This document shows positions 1 through 8,889 of a DNA stretch of 64,000 nucleotides, piece by piece (position 1 is the stretch's first letter; every line of letters starts with the position of its first letter). The notes beneath the pieces are model-generated. The model worked only from the letters and a program-made list of their open reading frames with translations, was not told the origin of the DNA and ran no database searches. Made by a program: the position numbers and the translations under genes. Origin of the DNA: Corynebacterium yudongzhengii (GTDB lineage: Bacteria > Actinomycetota > Actinomycetes > Mycobacteriales > Mycobacteriaceae); the NCBI RefSeq assembly GCF_003065405.1, contig NZ_CP026947.1, forward strand, positions 310,001-374,000. Reading direction: 5' to 3'.

Positions 1-477
1 TCGGTGGTCGTGGCCATGCGTTTTCCCACCCACGAGGGCCTGCCGGACAACACCGGCGTGCTCGTGGCCACCGACGAGCCGGGTCTGCACGCGAAGGCGT
101 TTACCTTCTCGTCGAAGAAGTGGCCGCACTTGGCCAACATGGGCGGCGCCTTGGTGCGCGCCAGCTTCGGGCGCTTCGGAGATAACACCGCCCTGCGTAC
201 CGACGAGGACACCCTCGTCGACTACGCCCTCGAGGACCTGCGCACCGTCACCGGCTTCGACACGGAGACCCACAAGCCGGAGGAGATCTACACCCAGCGC
301 TGGTTCGGCGGGCTGCCGCGTTACGACGAGACGCACCTCGCCACCGTCGCGAAGATCCGGAAGCAGGCCGAAAGCGTCGACGGCCTCGAGCTCACCGGTG
401 CGTGGGCCGGGGGCGTCGGCGTGCCGGCGGTCATCGCGGATGCCCGCGCGGCGGGGCGCCGGGTGGTGGGCGGATAG
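1..477 (+). CDS. hemY: Protoporphyrinogen/coproporphyrinogen oxidase, C-terminal part (5' end outside the window)
   Basis: The reading frame is open from base 1, so this is the last 158 residues of a longer protein. Visible features fit the C-terminal FAD-binding part of the HemG/HemY oxidase family: an RASFGRFGD-like strand, a W-GGLPRY-like segment near residue 100 (RWFGGLPRYDETHL), and a closing ELTGAWAGGVGVPAVIADAR helix that in this family contacts FAD. The enzyme oxidises a porphyrinogen late in heme synthesis; in Actinobacteria the substrate is usually coproporphyrinogen III, so hemG or cgoX are other names in use. hemL follows 77 bp downstream, which supports a heme role. The N-terminal Rossmann motif cannot be checked here. 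Confidence 0.85.
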   Translation, partial: SVVVAMRFPTHEGLPDNTGVLVATDEPGLHAKAFTFSSKKWPHLANMGGALVRASFGRFGDNTALRTDEDTLVDYALEDLRTVTGFDTETHKPEEIYTQRWFGGLPRYDETHLATVAKIRKQAESVDGLELTGAWAGGVGVPAVIADARAAGRRVVGG

Positions 478-518
478 TCGTCGAGAAGCGGGGGCCTAGC
501 GGGGGTGTATCCAACCTA

Positions 519-546
519 TGGACTACCCCGGGACGTGTCCTACAAT
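519..546 (+). promoter_or_regulatory. Predicted leaderless promoter of hemL
   Basis: TGGACT (519-524), a 16-bp spacer and TACAAT (541-546). The -10 ends 8 bp before the hemL ATG, so the predicted transcript begins at or next to the start codon. No Shine-Dalgarno sequence precedes the ATG. Confidence 0.5.
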
Positions 547-554
547 GACTTCCC

Positions 555-1877
555 ATGAGCGCCACAGAACTGACCTCCCTTAACACCGCCCGCTCCGCCG
601 AACTCTTCGAGCGCGCGCTGCGCGCCATCCCCGGCGGCGTGAACTCCCCGGTCCGCGCCTTCGGCTCCGTCGGTGGGCAGACCCGCTTCATGGAGCGCGC
701 CGAGGGCTCCCGGCTCATCGACGTCGACGGCAACGAGTATGTCGACCTCGTCGACTCCTGGGGCCCGATGCTTCTGGGCAACGCCCGCGAGGAGATCATC
801 GCCGCCGTGACCGACGCCGCGACGAAGGGCCTGGCGTTCGGCACCCCGGTGGAAGGCGAGATCGCCCTTGCCGAGGAGATCATCGCGCGCACCTCGGTGG
901 ATAAGGTGCGCCTGGTCAACTCCGGCACCGAGGCCACCATGTCGGCCGTGCGCCTGGCCCGCGGGTACACGGGCCGGTCGAAGGTGATCAAGTTCGAGGG
1001 CTGCTACCACGGGCATGTCGACGCGCTGCTGGCCTCGGCCGGCTCCGGTGTGGCCACCTACGGCCTGCCGGACTCGCCGGGCGTGACCGGCGCGTCGGCC
1101 GCCGACACCATCGTCGTGCCCTACAACGACCTCGAGGCCGTGCGCCGCGCCTTCGCCGAGAACGACGGCGAGATCGCCGCGATCATCGCCGAGGCCGCCG
1201 CCGGCAACATGGGCACCGTCGCGCCCGGCGAGGGCTACAACGCCGCGCTGAAGCAGATCGCCCACGACAACGGCGCCCTGCTCATCCTCGACGAAGTCAT
1301 GACCGGCTTCCGCACCTCGTATAAGGGCTGGTTCGGCGTCGACGAGGTCGCCGCCGACATCACCACCTTCGGCAAGGTCGTCTCCGGCGGCCTGCCCGCC
1401 GCCGCCTTCGGTGGCCGCGCCGAGATCATGGACCACCTGGCTCCTCACGGCCCCGTCTACCAGGCCGGCACGCTCTCCGGTAACCCGGTGGCGATGGCGG
1501 CGGGCCTGGCCTCGCTGCGCGGTGCCGATGAGTCGGTCTATCCCATCCTGCACGCCAACGCCGACCGCCTGGCCACCTTGATCAGCGAGGCCCTTCAGCG
1601 CGAGGGCGTGGCGCATCACATCCAGCGTGCTTCGACGATGCTCTCCGTGCGCTTCGCTGAAGGCGAGGGCCGCAACTTCAGCGACATGTCGGCGGCGGAG
1701 ACCTTCCGCTACCCGGCGTTTTTCCACGCCCTGCTCGACCACGGCGTCTACGGCCCGCCGAGCGTGTTCGAGACCTGGTTCGTCTCCACCGCGTTGGGCG
1801 ACGAGGACTTCGAGCGCATCGAAAACGCCTTGGCGCCCGCGGCGAAGGCCGCCGCCCAGGCCCGCGACGAGAACTAA
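555..1877 (+). CDS. hemL: Glutamate-1-semialdehyde 2,1-aminomutase
   Basis: A 440-residue class III PLP aminotransferase fold enzyme that turns glutamate-1-semialdehyde into 5-aminolevulinate, the first dedicated tetrapyrrole precursor, in the cytoplasm. The N-terminal [12 protein letters not shown] motif (residues 25-36) is typical of HemL. The PLP-binding aspartate lies in LDEVMTGFR (Asp246) and the Schiff-base lysine is Lys274 in [11 protein letters not shown]. Length is normal. The ATG at 555 fits both the family N-terminus and the -10 hexamer TACAAT 8 bp upstream, which suggests a leaderless mRNA. It sits between the heme oxidase gene and a histidine phosphatase gene, and probably heads the operon that continues into the cytochrome c maturation genes. 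Confidence 0.96.
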   Translation: MSATELTSLNTARSAELFERALRAIPGGVNSPVRAFGSVGGQTRFMERAEGSRLIDVDGNEYVDLVDSWGPMLLGNAREEIIAAVTDAATKGLAFGTPVEGEIALAEEIIARTSVDKVRLVNSGTEATMSAVRLARGYTGRSKVIKFEGCYHGHVDALLASAGSGVATYGLPDSPGVTGASAADTIVVPYNDLEAVRRAFAENDGEIAAIIAEAAAGNMGTVAPGEGYNAALKQIAHDNGALLILDEVMTGFRTSYKGWFGVDEVAADITTFGKVVSGGLPAAAFGGRAEIMDHLAPHGPVYQAGTLSGNPVAMAAGLASLRGADESVYPILHANADRLATLISEALQREGVAHHIQRASTMLSVRFAEGEGRNFSDMSAAETFRYPAFFHALLDHGVYGPPSVFETWFVSTALGDEDFERIENALAPAAKAAAQARDEN

Positions 1878-1892
1878 CCGAAAGCGAAGTAG

Positions 1893-2501
1893 ATGAGCAC
1901 CACGATCGTGCACCTCGTCCGCCACGGCGAGGTCGATAACCCCCGCCGCATCCTGTACGGACGCATGCCCGGCTACGGGCTGACCTCCCGCGGCCACAGC
2001 CAGGCGGCGCGTACCGCCCACTCTTTCAAGGGCCACGACGTTGTCACCCTCACCGCCAGCCCGCTGCAGCGCGCCCAGGAGACCGCCCGCCCCTTCGCGG
2101 ACCTGCTGGACCTGCCGGTCGGCACCGACGAGGACCTGCTCGAAGCCGGCAACCGCTTCGAGGGCCTGCGCACCAAGGGCTGGCGCTCCCAGCTGTGGAA
2201 CCCGATCCGCTGGCCTTTGATGGTGGATCCCACCAAGCCCAGCTGGGGTGAGCCCTATGCCGAGATCCTGGAGAGGATGCAGCGGGCGGTGGAGCGGGCT
2301 CGTCGTGAAGCGGAAGGCCACGAGGCCATCCTGGTCACCCACCAGCTGCCCATCGTGACCGTCCAGCGCGCGGCGCGCGGGCAGAAGCTGGCGCATAACC
2401 CGGCGGCGCGCCAGTGCGACCTGGCGAGCGTGAGCTCCCTGGTCTTCCAGAACGCTCAGCTGACCGATCTCATCTACTCAACACCAGCAAGGGATATTTA
2501 A
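1893..2501 (+). CDS. Histidine phosphatase family protein (phosphoglycerate mutase-like)
   Basis: A 202-residue protein of the histidine phosphatase superfamily. The phosphohistidine motif VRHGE is at residues 9-13 (His11), and the second conserved histidine is in VTHQLPI near residue 150. Family members remove phosphate from many small molecules, so the substrate cannot be deduced. It starts 15 bp after hemL and ends 1 bp before the thioredoxin-like gene, so it is almost certainly co-transcribed with hemL and the cytochrome c maturation genes. A phosphatase in this position before ResA/CcdA/ResB/CcsB is, from recall, common in mycolic-acid bacteria, but its link to heme or cytochrome assembly is inference. 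Confidence 0.88.
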   Translation: MSTTIVHLVRHGEVDNPRRILYGRMPGYGLTSRGHSQAARTAHSFKGHDVVTLTASPLQRAQETARPFADLLDLPVGTDEDLLEAGNRFEGLRTKGWRSQLWNPIRWPLMVDPTKPSWGEPYAEILERMQRAVERARREAEGHEAILVTHQLPIVTVQRAARGQKLAHNPAARQCDLASVSSLVFQNAQLTDLIYSTPARDI

Positions 2502-2502
2502 C

Positions 2503-3108
2503 ATGCGTGCTCTGACCGTATGCGCCGCGGTGATCATCGCCGCGTCCATGGCGCTCAGTGCGTGCCAGAGTTCTGAGTCGGCCCAATCGGCCGTCGCCGT
2601 GGGTGGCACCTTCGAGTTCCACTCCCCGGGCGGGGAGACCGCCATCTTCTACCCCGAGGAGGAACGCGAGCCGGTCGCGCAGTTTTCCGGCCCCGACCTC
2701 ATGAACGAGGGCGAGAAGATCGGCCTGGCGGACTTCGAGGGCGAGATCGTCGTCCTCAACGCCTGGGGCCAGTGGTGTGCCCCCTGCCGCGCGGAGGTCG
2801 ACGACCTCCAGCGCGCCCACGAGGAGCTGCAGGACAACGGCACCGGTACCGTCTTCGGCATCAACGTGCGTGACTACCAGCGCGAGGCGGCGCAGGACTT
2901 CGTCGTCGACAACGGGGTGACCTACCCGAGCGTGTACGACCCGCCGTTTAAGTACGCCGCCGCGCTCGGTGGCGTGCCCAGCTCGGTGATCCCGACGACG
3001 GTGATCCTCGACCAAGAGCACCGCCCCGCGGCGGTCTTCCTCCGCGAGGTCACCGACCAGGACATCCTGGAGGTCACCCGCGAACTGGAACAGGAGGCCA
3101 GCGCGTAG
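2503..3108 (+). CDS. TlpA/ResA-like thioredoxin lipoprotein for cytochrome c maturation
   Basis: A 201-residue exported thiol-disulfide oxidoreductase. It opens with a lipoprotein signal ending in LSAC (Cys21 is the predicted lipidated residue), so it should sit on the outer face of the membrane. The thioredoxin active site WCAPC is at residues 91-95 (Cys92, Cys95), and the cis-proline loop is in GVPSSVIPTTVIL near the C-terminus. In System II cytochrome c maturation such a protein keeps apocytochrome CxxCH cysteines reduced, taking electrons from CcdA. It starts 1 bp after the phosphatase and its stop codon shares a base with the ccdA start, which supports that pairing. Confidence 0.92.
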   Translation: MRALTVCAAVIIAASMALSACQSSESAQSAVAVGGTFEFHSPGGETAIFYPEEEREPVAQFSGPDLMNEGEKIGLADFEGEIVVLNAWGQWCAPCRAEVDDLQRAHEELQDNGTGTVFGINVRDYQREAAQDFVVDNGVTYPSVYDPPFKYAAALGGVPSSVIPTTVILDQEHRPAAVFLREVTDQDILEVTRELEQEASA

Positions 3109-3947
3109 TGGCCGATGCGACCTCGCTTCTCTTTGCCCAGGCCGCGCTGACCCAGGCCTCGATCGGGCAGACCTTCGCGGAAACCGCCGCCGCCGGCCCA
3201 CTCGTCCTCGGCCTGCTCGCCGCGGCGGCGGCGGGGCTCGTCTCCTTCGCCTCGCCGTGCGTGGTGCCGCTGGTCCCCGGATACCTCTCCTATCTCGCCG
3301 GCCTCGTCGGCGGGGAGACGCGTCACGACGCTCGCCACGGCGTCGTGATCACCCGCACGCGAAAAACCCGCGTCGTCGCCGCCGTGGGCTTGTTCATCCT
3401 CGGCTTTACCGTGGTGTTCGTGCTCGCGACGGTGAGCGTGTTCGGGCTGATTTCGGCGCTGACGCTCAACGCCGATCTGCTCATGCGCCTCGGCGGTGTC
3501 ATCACCATCGTCATGGGCCTGGTGTTCATGGGCTTCATCCCGGCGCTGCAGCGCGATACCCGCATCCAGCCGAAACGCTGGACTAACTGGGTCGGCGCGC
3601 CCCTGCTCGGCGGGGTCTTCGCCCTCGGCTGGACGCCGTGTCTGGGTCCCACCCTCGCGGCGATCATCTCGGTCTCCGCCGGCACCGAGGGGATGACCGC
3701 GCTGCGCGGCGTGCTGTTGATCATCGGCTATTGCTTAGGTCTCGGCCTGCCGTTTCTGCTGCTCGCGCTCGGCTCGGCGAAGGCGATGAACGCCGTCGAC
3801 TTCTTGCGCCGGCACTCCCGGACGATCCAGATCATCGGCGGCGTGCTCATGGTGATCGTCGGCGTGCTGTTGGTCTCCGGGGCGTGGAACTACTTCATCG
3901 CCTTTACCCGGCAGTGGACCGTCGAGTACGGTGCCACCTTGATCTGA
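3108..3947 (+). CDS. ccdA: Cytochrome c biogenesis protein CcdA (thiol electron carrier across the membrane)
   Basis: A 279-residue integral membrane protein with about six hydrophobic segments. The two redox cysteines of the DsbD/CcdA family are visible in SFASPCVVPLVPGYLS and LGWTPCLGPTLA. The protein passes reducing power from cytoplasmic thioredoxin to an extracytoplasmic thioredoxin-like protein, here most likely the lipoprotein encoded just upstream. The GTG start at 3108 overlaps the stop of that gene by one base. An N-terminal stretch of about 25 residues precedes the first membrane segment. resB follows after one base. Confidence 0.95.
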   Translation: MADATSLLFAQAALTQASIGQTFAETAAAGPLVLGLLAAAAAGLVSFASPCVVPLVPGYLSYLAGLVGGETRHDARHGVVITRTRKTRVVAAVGLFILGFTVVFVLATVSVFGLISALTLNADLLMRLGGVITIVMGLVFMGFIPALQRDTRIQPKRWTNWVGAPLLGGVFALGWTPCLGPTLAAIISVSAGTEGMTALRGVLLIIGYCLGLGLPFLLLALGSAKAMNAVDFLRRHSRTIQIIGGVLMVIVGVLLVSGAWNYFIAFTRQWTVEYGATLI

Positions 3948-3948
3948 T

Positions 3949-5637
3949 TTGTGGAAAGAAAAAGGTTTCGTGCAAAGTATCGTCACCTGGTTGAAAAGGG
4001 GCTGGCGCTGGCTGACCAGCATGCGCACAGCCTTGGTACTGCTGTTCATCCTGGCGCTCGCCGCCATCCCCGGCGCCCTGCTGCCGCAGCGCAGCCTCAA
4101 CGAGTCCAACGTCAACGAGTACATCGCCACCAACGGTCGGATCGCCGAAATCTACGACCAGCTGATGCTTTTCGACGTCTTCGAATCCCCGTGGTTCGCC
4201 GCCATTTACGTGCTGCTGATGATCTCGCTCGTCGGCTGCATCATCCCGCGCTCCATCGACCACTGGCGCGCGTTCCGCACCCCGCCGACCCGCGCACCGA
4301 AGTACTTGCACCGCCTGCCGTTGAATACGAGTGGTGTCGTCGATAAGCCTTTCGACGAGGTGCAGGCCGCCTCCCGGCGCAACCTGCGCAAGTGGCGCGT
4401 CAATGAATACGACGCCGCCGATGACCGTGCCGGGGCGTTTTCCCTCTCCGCCGAGCGCGGGTTCAGCCGCGAGCTGGCGAACCTCATCTTCCACATCGCG
4501 ATCGTGGCGCTGCTCATCACCATGGCTGCCGGGCGCATGGTCTACTACGAGGGACAGCGCATCGTGGTCACCAATTCCCAGGCGCCCATGGCCGTGCCCG
4601 TAGAGCAGTCGACGGAGTTCTGCAACACCTCGACGTCGAACTTCGACTCCTTCCGCGCCGGGCCGCTTTTCGACGGCACCGGCCTCACCCCCTTCTGCTT
4701 CATCACCCACAACTTCCACGCCGACTACCTGCCCAACGGCCAGGCCGAGATGTTTACCTCCGATATCTCCTATGCCGTCGGCGAGGACATCTTGAGCGAC
4801 CCGGAGACCTGGGAGGACTACCAGCTGCAGGTCAACCACCCGCTGCGCGTCGCCGGCGACCGGGTTTACCTGCAGGGCCACGGCTTCGCCCCGCAGTTCA
4901 CCGTCACCTTCCCGAACGGCGAAGAGCGCACCCAGATGATGCAGTGGGAGCCGACCGACCCCACCTTCTTCCTGTCCTCGGGCGCGATACGCTTCGACCC
5001 GCCCGCCGGGATGTATCCGGATCTCTACGAGCGCCGCCAGAACCAGATCGCGCTGCAGGGCCTGTTCGCCCCGACCGCGCAGTGGGACGGCGAGAACAAC
5101 GAACTGCTCACCTCCGCCTTCCCGGAGATGCGCGATCCCGCCGTGGCGATCGATATCTACCGCGGCGACGCCGGCCTCGATACCGGGCGCGCGCAGTCGA
5201 TCTGGGAGCTCGACTCCAGCCTCGTGCACACCGGGCAGCTGCAGCGGGTAGAGCGCGTCAACCTCGAACAGGGGGAGTCGGTGACGCTTGACGACGGCAC
5301 CGAAATCACCTTCGACGGAGCCGCCGAATTCGCCAACTTCCAGATCTCGCGCGATCCCTTCCAGATCTGGGTGCTCGTCTCCGCGGTGATCATGCTCGGC
5401 TCTCTGGTCGGTTCCCTGATGATCCGCCGTCGGCGCATCTGGATCCGCCTGCGGCCCGCCGACGACGGGAAATCCACCCACGTCGAGATGGGCGGGCTGG
5501 CGCGTACCGACCGCGCCGGCTGGGGCGCAGAGTTCGACGAGATCGCCCGCGACATCCTCGAACTCGAGGATCCCGACGAGGTCGAAGAGGACAGCCTCGT
5601 CGACGAAGACATCATCCACCATCAATCGAAAGGTTGA
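3949..5637 (+). CDS. resB: Cytochrome c biogenesis protein ResB
   Basis: A ResB/Ccs1 family protein of up to 562 residues. Together with CcsB it forms the System II synthase that exports heme and attaches it to apocytochrome c outside the membrane. Three hydrophobic segments cluster in the first 200 residues (TALVLLFILALAAIPGALLP; WFAAIYVLLMISLVGCIIP; NLIFHIAIVALLITMAAG), then a large extracytoplasmic domain, a last membrane segment (LVSAVIMLGSLVGSLMI) and an acidic cytoplasmic tail. The conserved SMRTAL start of the first segment is present. The start is uncertain: TTG at 3949 gives the longest frame, while GTG at 3970, preceded by AAAGG, would remove seven residues. Confidence 0.93.
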   Translation: MWKEKGFVQSIVTWLKRGWRWLTSMRTALVLLFILALAAIPGALLPQRSLNESNVNEYIATNGRIAEIYDQLMLFDVFESPWFAAIYVLLMISLVGCIIPRSIDHWRAFRTPPTRAPKYLHRLPLNTSGVVDKPFDEVQAASRRNLRKWRVNEYDAADDRAGAFSLSAERGFSRELANLIFHIAIVALLITMAAGRMVYYEGQRIVVTNSQAPMAVPVEQSTEFCNTSTSNFDSFRAGPLFDGTGLTPFCFITHNFHADYLPNGQAEMFTSDISYAVGEDILSDPETWEDYQLQVNHPLRVAGDRVYLQGHGFAPQFTVTFPNGEERTQMMQWEPTDPTFFLSSGAIRFDPPAGMYPDLYERRQNQIALQGLFAPTAQWDGENNELLTSAFPEMRDPAVAIDIYRGDAGLDTGRAQSIWELDSSLVHTGQLQRVERVNLEQGESVTLDDGTEITFDGAAEFANFQISRDPFQIWVLVSAVIMLGSLVGSLMIRRRRIWIRLRPADDGKSTHVEMGGLARTDRAGWGAEFDEIARDILELEDPDEVEEDSLVDEDIIHHQSKG

Positions 5638-5655
5638 AAAGCTACCCGCCATCCG

Positions 5656-5685
5656 TTGGTAACTGCGTGACGGGTGGGGTAGCGT
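5656..5685 (+). promoter_or_regulatory. Predicted leaderless promoter of ccsB
   Basis: TTGGTA (5656-5661), an 18-bp spacer and TAGCGT (5680-5685), with the -10 ending 7 bp before the ATG at 5693. This would give ccsB its own promoter despite its position at the end of the ccdA-resB operon. Confidence 0.45.
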
Positions 5686-5692
5686 AACATCC

Positions 5693-6715
5693 ATGCAGGT
5701 CGATCAGACGCTTTCAAACTACTCGGATCTGGCGTTTCAGTCGGCGTTCGTGATTTACACGGTCGCCCTGTTCGTCTCCCTCTGGTACTACGGGCGCATG
5801 CAGGCGGTCGTCGACGTCCGCCGCCGCCTCGCCGCCAAGAACAAGGCGCAGGACCGGGAACTCGTCTCCGTCGGCGGCAGCGGTGATGTAACCGATACCG
5901 GTAGCACCGACGCCGAGACGCTGTCTGATATCGACGAACTGCACAAGCGTGAAAAGGGCGCCGACAAAGCCAGCGGCATGACCCAGGCCTTGATCTGGCT
6001 GGCCATCGTCTTCCACGCCGCCGCCGTCATCCTGCGGGGCCTGGCCACCGGCCGGTTTCCGCTCGGCAACCTCTATGAATACGTCCTGACGATCACCCTC
6101 GGCGTGTTCGTCATCGTCGCCGCCGCCCTGACCCGCAAGTCCTGGCGCCCGCTGTGGCCGTGGATACTCACCCCGATGCTCGCGCTGCTGTTCTACGGCG
6201 GCACCGAGCTCTACGCCGAGTCCGCGCCCGTCGTCCCGGCGCTGCAGTCCAACTGGCTGCCCATCCACGTCTCGACGGTCTCGATCGGCGCCTCCATCGG
6301 CATCGTCTCTGGCGTGGCCTCGCTGCTATACCTGCTGCGCATCTGGCAGGCGCCGGGCAAGGAGAAGGGCTTCTTCGGCGCACTGGCCAAGCCCCTGCCG
6401 ACCGCCCGCAAGCTCGACGCCCTGGCCTACCGCAGCGCCATCATCACTCTGCCGACCTTCGGCCTCGGCATCATCCTCGGCGCCGTGTGGGCCGAAGCTG
6501 CCTGGGGGCGCTTCTGGGGCTGGGACCCGAAGGAGACCGTCTCCTTCATTACCTGGGTGCTTTACGCCGCCTACCTGCATGCCCGCGCAACCGCCGGCTG
6601 GAAGAACTGGAAGGCCGCGATCATCAACATCGTCGCGTTGGCGACGATGATCTTCAACCTCTTCTTCATCAACCTGGTGGTCTCCGGCCTGCACTCTTAC
6701 GCGGGACTGAACTAG
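5693..6715 (+). CDS. ccsB: Cytochrome c biogenesis protein CcsB/ResC (heme handling subunit)
   Basis: A 340-residue polytopic membrane protein, partner of ResB in the System II heme lyase. The tryptophan-rich heme-binding motif is clear in WGRFWGWDPKETVSFITW (residues about 275-292), followed by LHARATAGW. A further conserved histidine is in WLPIHVSTVS. After the first membrane segment there is a charged cytoplasmic loop (residues about 40-95), then about seven more segments. The 55 bp after resB contain a plausible promoter with its -10 only 7 bp before the ATG. The gene ends the cytochrome c block and is followed by about 780 bp without genes. Confidence 0.96.
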   Translation: MQVDQTLSNYSDLAFQSAFVIYTVALFVSLWYYGRMQAVVDVRRRLAAKNKAQDRELVSVGGSGDVTDTGSTDAETLSDIDELHKREKGADKASGMTQALIWLAIVFHAAAVILRGLATGRFPLGNLYEYVLTITLGVFVIVAAALTRKSWRPLWPWILTPMLALLFYGGTELYAESAPVVPALQSNWLPIHVSTVSIGASIGIVSGVASLLYLLRIWQAPGKEKGFFGALAKPLPTARKLDALAYRSAIITLPTFGLGIILGAVWAEAAWGRFWGWDPKETVSFITWVLYAAYLHARATAGWKNWKAAIINIVALATMIFNLFFINLVVSGLHSYAGLN

Positions 6716-6874
6716 CGCGAGGGGCTTGGGGGGAGCCGGGAGCTGTCGGGTTACCTCGTTTGGTTTTCCACCCTGCTCCGCGGGCCGGGTGCTGCGATGA
6801 GTGTTTGACGCACGTGCGGTATATGTCACGTGTGGGCTTGGCATGGCCGTGGCCGGGTAAAGGGCTGCTCGGAT

Positions 6875-7378
6875 TATGCCGTGGCATAGTCTGGCGGGTC
6901 TTCTTTGCGGCCTGATTGCGAAGCTATGCCGAGTCAGCCGACTCCAAAACCGACTCCAAGGGTGCGTATTTTCTGATGCCGGCAAGGGGAGAGGGCTGTC
7001 GCTAACGCTGTTACTAACGCGCAGTCTGGATTCGTTACCGGACAAAAACCTGACTACATGGCGTAAGTCATGTTCGTCAGCGACTATGCCGCGGCATAAA
7101 AATAAGTCCGCCGCTACTGCCCGCGTGCGCTTCACTTGGCTGATCTGGGGCGCAATTCGGTAACGGGCTTGCGGCGCAGCGCGGGGTGCGCGGCCTTGGT
7201 TTTGGCCGGGGCGAAGGCGTGGATTATGCCACGGCATAAAACCAACCCCACCACAGCCGGGCCACTACGTCGCCGCAGGGGCACCCTTTCCCTCAAGTCC
7301 GGTAGATAATATCGAACACCTGGCTGTACGCGCGGGAATTGTCTGACCTTCCGTAGTCTTGTTTTATGCCATGGCATA
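6875..7378. repeat. Four spaced palindromes TATGCC-RY-GGCATA
   Basis: The 14-bp cores lie at 6875-6888, 7085-7098, 7225-7238 and 7365-7378. Each reads TATGCC, two central bases, GGCATA. The central pairs are GT, GC, AC and AT, so all four purine-pyrimidine combinations occur once. Starts are exactly 210, 140 and 140 bp apart. The last copy is extended to a perfect 26-bp palindrome (7359-7384). The spacer sequences are not obviously alike. I saw no other copy in the window. They may be protein-binding or nuclease target sites belonging to the DUF222/HNH locus. Confidence 0.85.
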
Positions 7379-7425
7379 AAACAAAGTCGCAGGCCAAACG
7401 GGATTAAAAAACTTGGACACCACTC

Positions 7426-7454
7426 TTGTGGGTAGTGGATGCGCATGCTAAGTT
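7426..7454 (+). promoter_or_regulatory. Predicted promoter of the DUF222/HNH gene
   Basis: TTGTGG (7426-7431), a 17-bp spacer and TAAGTT (7449-7454). It lies about 40 bp after the largest palindrome and leaves a leader of about 30 bases that carries the purine-rich site GGGGGA before the ATG at 7492. Confidence 0.5.
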
Positions 7455-7491
7455 TAGAACAGGTGATCGAACAACTACCGGGGGATAAACC

Positions 7492-8831
7492 ATGTACACC
7501 ACCGAGGCCATAGCAGACATGGACGATCAAGCTCTAGTGCAGACACTGGAGCATTCCAATAAACAGGCCACCATCTACAAAGCCCTGCTCATCATGAGCC
7601 TGGCTAGCTTTCACCACCGCAACCTTGCCCGCGCACACGGGGCACCATCGACCGTTGTTTGGATGGTTCGCCACCTTCAAATCGCAGAATCCACCGCCTA
7701 TGAATACCTTCGCATCGGCACCATCATGCAGAACTACCCCGAGATTGCTGATGCCTTCCTACACGGTGAGATCAGCTACTCCATGGTGCGCTTAATCAGC
7801 AGACACCTCAGCCCAGAAAACGCCTACCGGCTGCATGAGATGGCCACCTCGATGACCCTGACCGAGGTACGTCAAGCACTGGCTGGCACCCGGGAACGCG
7901 ACGAGACGCTGAGGCAGGAAACCCTGCGTATTGATATTGATGATGAGACTGGGTGGGCGAAGATGAGCGCTCATATGTCCCCGGCAACGGCTGCTGGTTT
8001 CCTGGCAGCGTTGAAGATCGCAGAGTTAGCCAACTACCGGGATATACGGAAAATGGATCCCGCTGTTCTGCAGGACCCCGAAGCGTTGGATCGGGAGCTG
8101 GAGAAAGCTACTGGAGAGCCGGTGAAAACCCCGGCTGAACTGGTTTCTTCTCCGATGGTTGATGACGAGGGGAAGCCGCTCGATCCGCGGGATGCTACCG
8201 GTTACGGGGTTCCGATGCGACATAAGCTGTTTGCCTCGTTATGTCGATGATCAATATGACCCGGTGTCAGCCGGTGAACCGTCTACGCAGCCCGGGTACT
8301 CAGGTCAATATGATCGTCAACGAGGAGGGCAGGGCCGTGTTGCCGGCGATTCCCCGGGCGGCTTCGGCGGATTTGGTGGCTGAAATCTTGAACGGGGACG
8401 TACGTGTGCATCTGCTGGATAATCGCGGGGTGCACATAATGGTGTCGAAGCCGCAGCGTTTGGTTACTGATGCGCAGGCGCAGGTGTTGATTGCGTTGTG
8501 GAACTACCAGTGTGCGATGCCGGGCTGTAATCATTCGCGGTTTATTCAGTTTCATCACATCAAGGCGCATTGTGATGGTGGGAAGACGGCGGTGTGGAAC
8601 TTGATCCCGGTCTGTTCGGCTTGTCACGCGTTGATTACTTTGGGCATCGTCACAGTGGAGATTGATCACAAGCGGCCTGGCCGGATTAATTTCGAGTTTC
8701 CTGCTGGGTTGCGGTTTGCCTCAGATAATCGAAGTTTGCCGATGCGTATTGAAGATGCCTCATTCGTGCCAATCGAGCTTCCGGAAGAAATAGACAGCTT
8801 CGATGACGACGCACTACCCGCACTCAGTTAA
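7492..8831 (+). pseudogene. DUF222/HNH endonuclease family protein, interrupted by a frameshift
   Basis: Two frames together encode a protein of about 446 residues of the DUF222-HNH family (the actinobacterial 13E12-repeat-like group). The first frame (7492-8250) gives the helical DUF222 part. The second (frame of 8241-8831) gives the end of DUF222 and the HNH nuclease domain, with paired cysteines (CAMPGC, PVCSACH) and the catalytic core FHHIKAHCDGG...NLIP. The join is near 8230-8240, where loss of one base after TCGTT turns a continuous FASL-MSMINM reading into an early stop. The cause may be a true mutation, a sequencing error or recoding; there is no obvious slippery run. GC content and codon use are lower than in the neighbours, which suggests a mobile origin. 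Confidence 0.85.
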
Positions 8832-8889
8832 AACTAAAGCGCTGCTGAGGCGGGAGCCGCTCGTGGCAGCCGCCTTCCATCGCCAACTG

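Larger units (their letters stand above)
6716..7491. other. Gene-free stretch upstream of the broken HNH nuclease
   Basis: No open frame here has codon use, a ribosome binding site or similarity I recognise. Long open frames exist on the minus strand, but they run through the palindromes and into ccsB and look like products of high GC. The stretch holds four related palindromes and, at its right end, a promoter for the nuclease gene. Confidence 0.6.

Noticed and set aside
540..2396. Long minus-strand open frame opposite hemL and the phosphatase gene
   Set aside because: It mirrors codon positions of the plus-strand genes, is rich in Gly, Arg, Ala and Val without any domain, and hemL is certain.
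3904..5694. 596-codon minus-strand frame opposite resB
   Set aside because: Antisense shadow of a recognised gene in high-GC DNA; low-complexity protein without motifs.
6875..7378. Spaced repeats considered as a CRISPR array
   Set aside because: Repeats are only 14 bp, spacing is 140-210 bp, and no cas gene is present.
6326..7530. Minus-strand open frames crossing the four palindromes
   Set aside because: They begin inside ccsB or in the nuclease gene, have no ribosome binding site or similarity, and recurring short peptides are only the palindromes translated.
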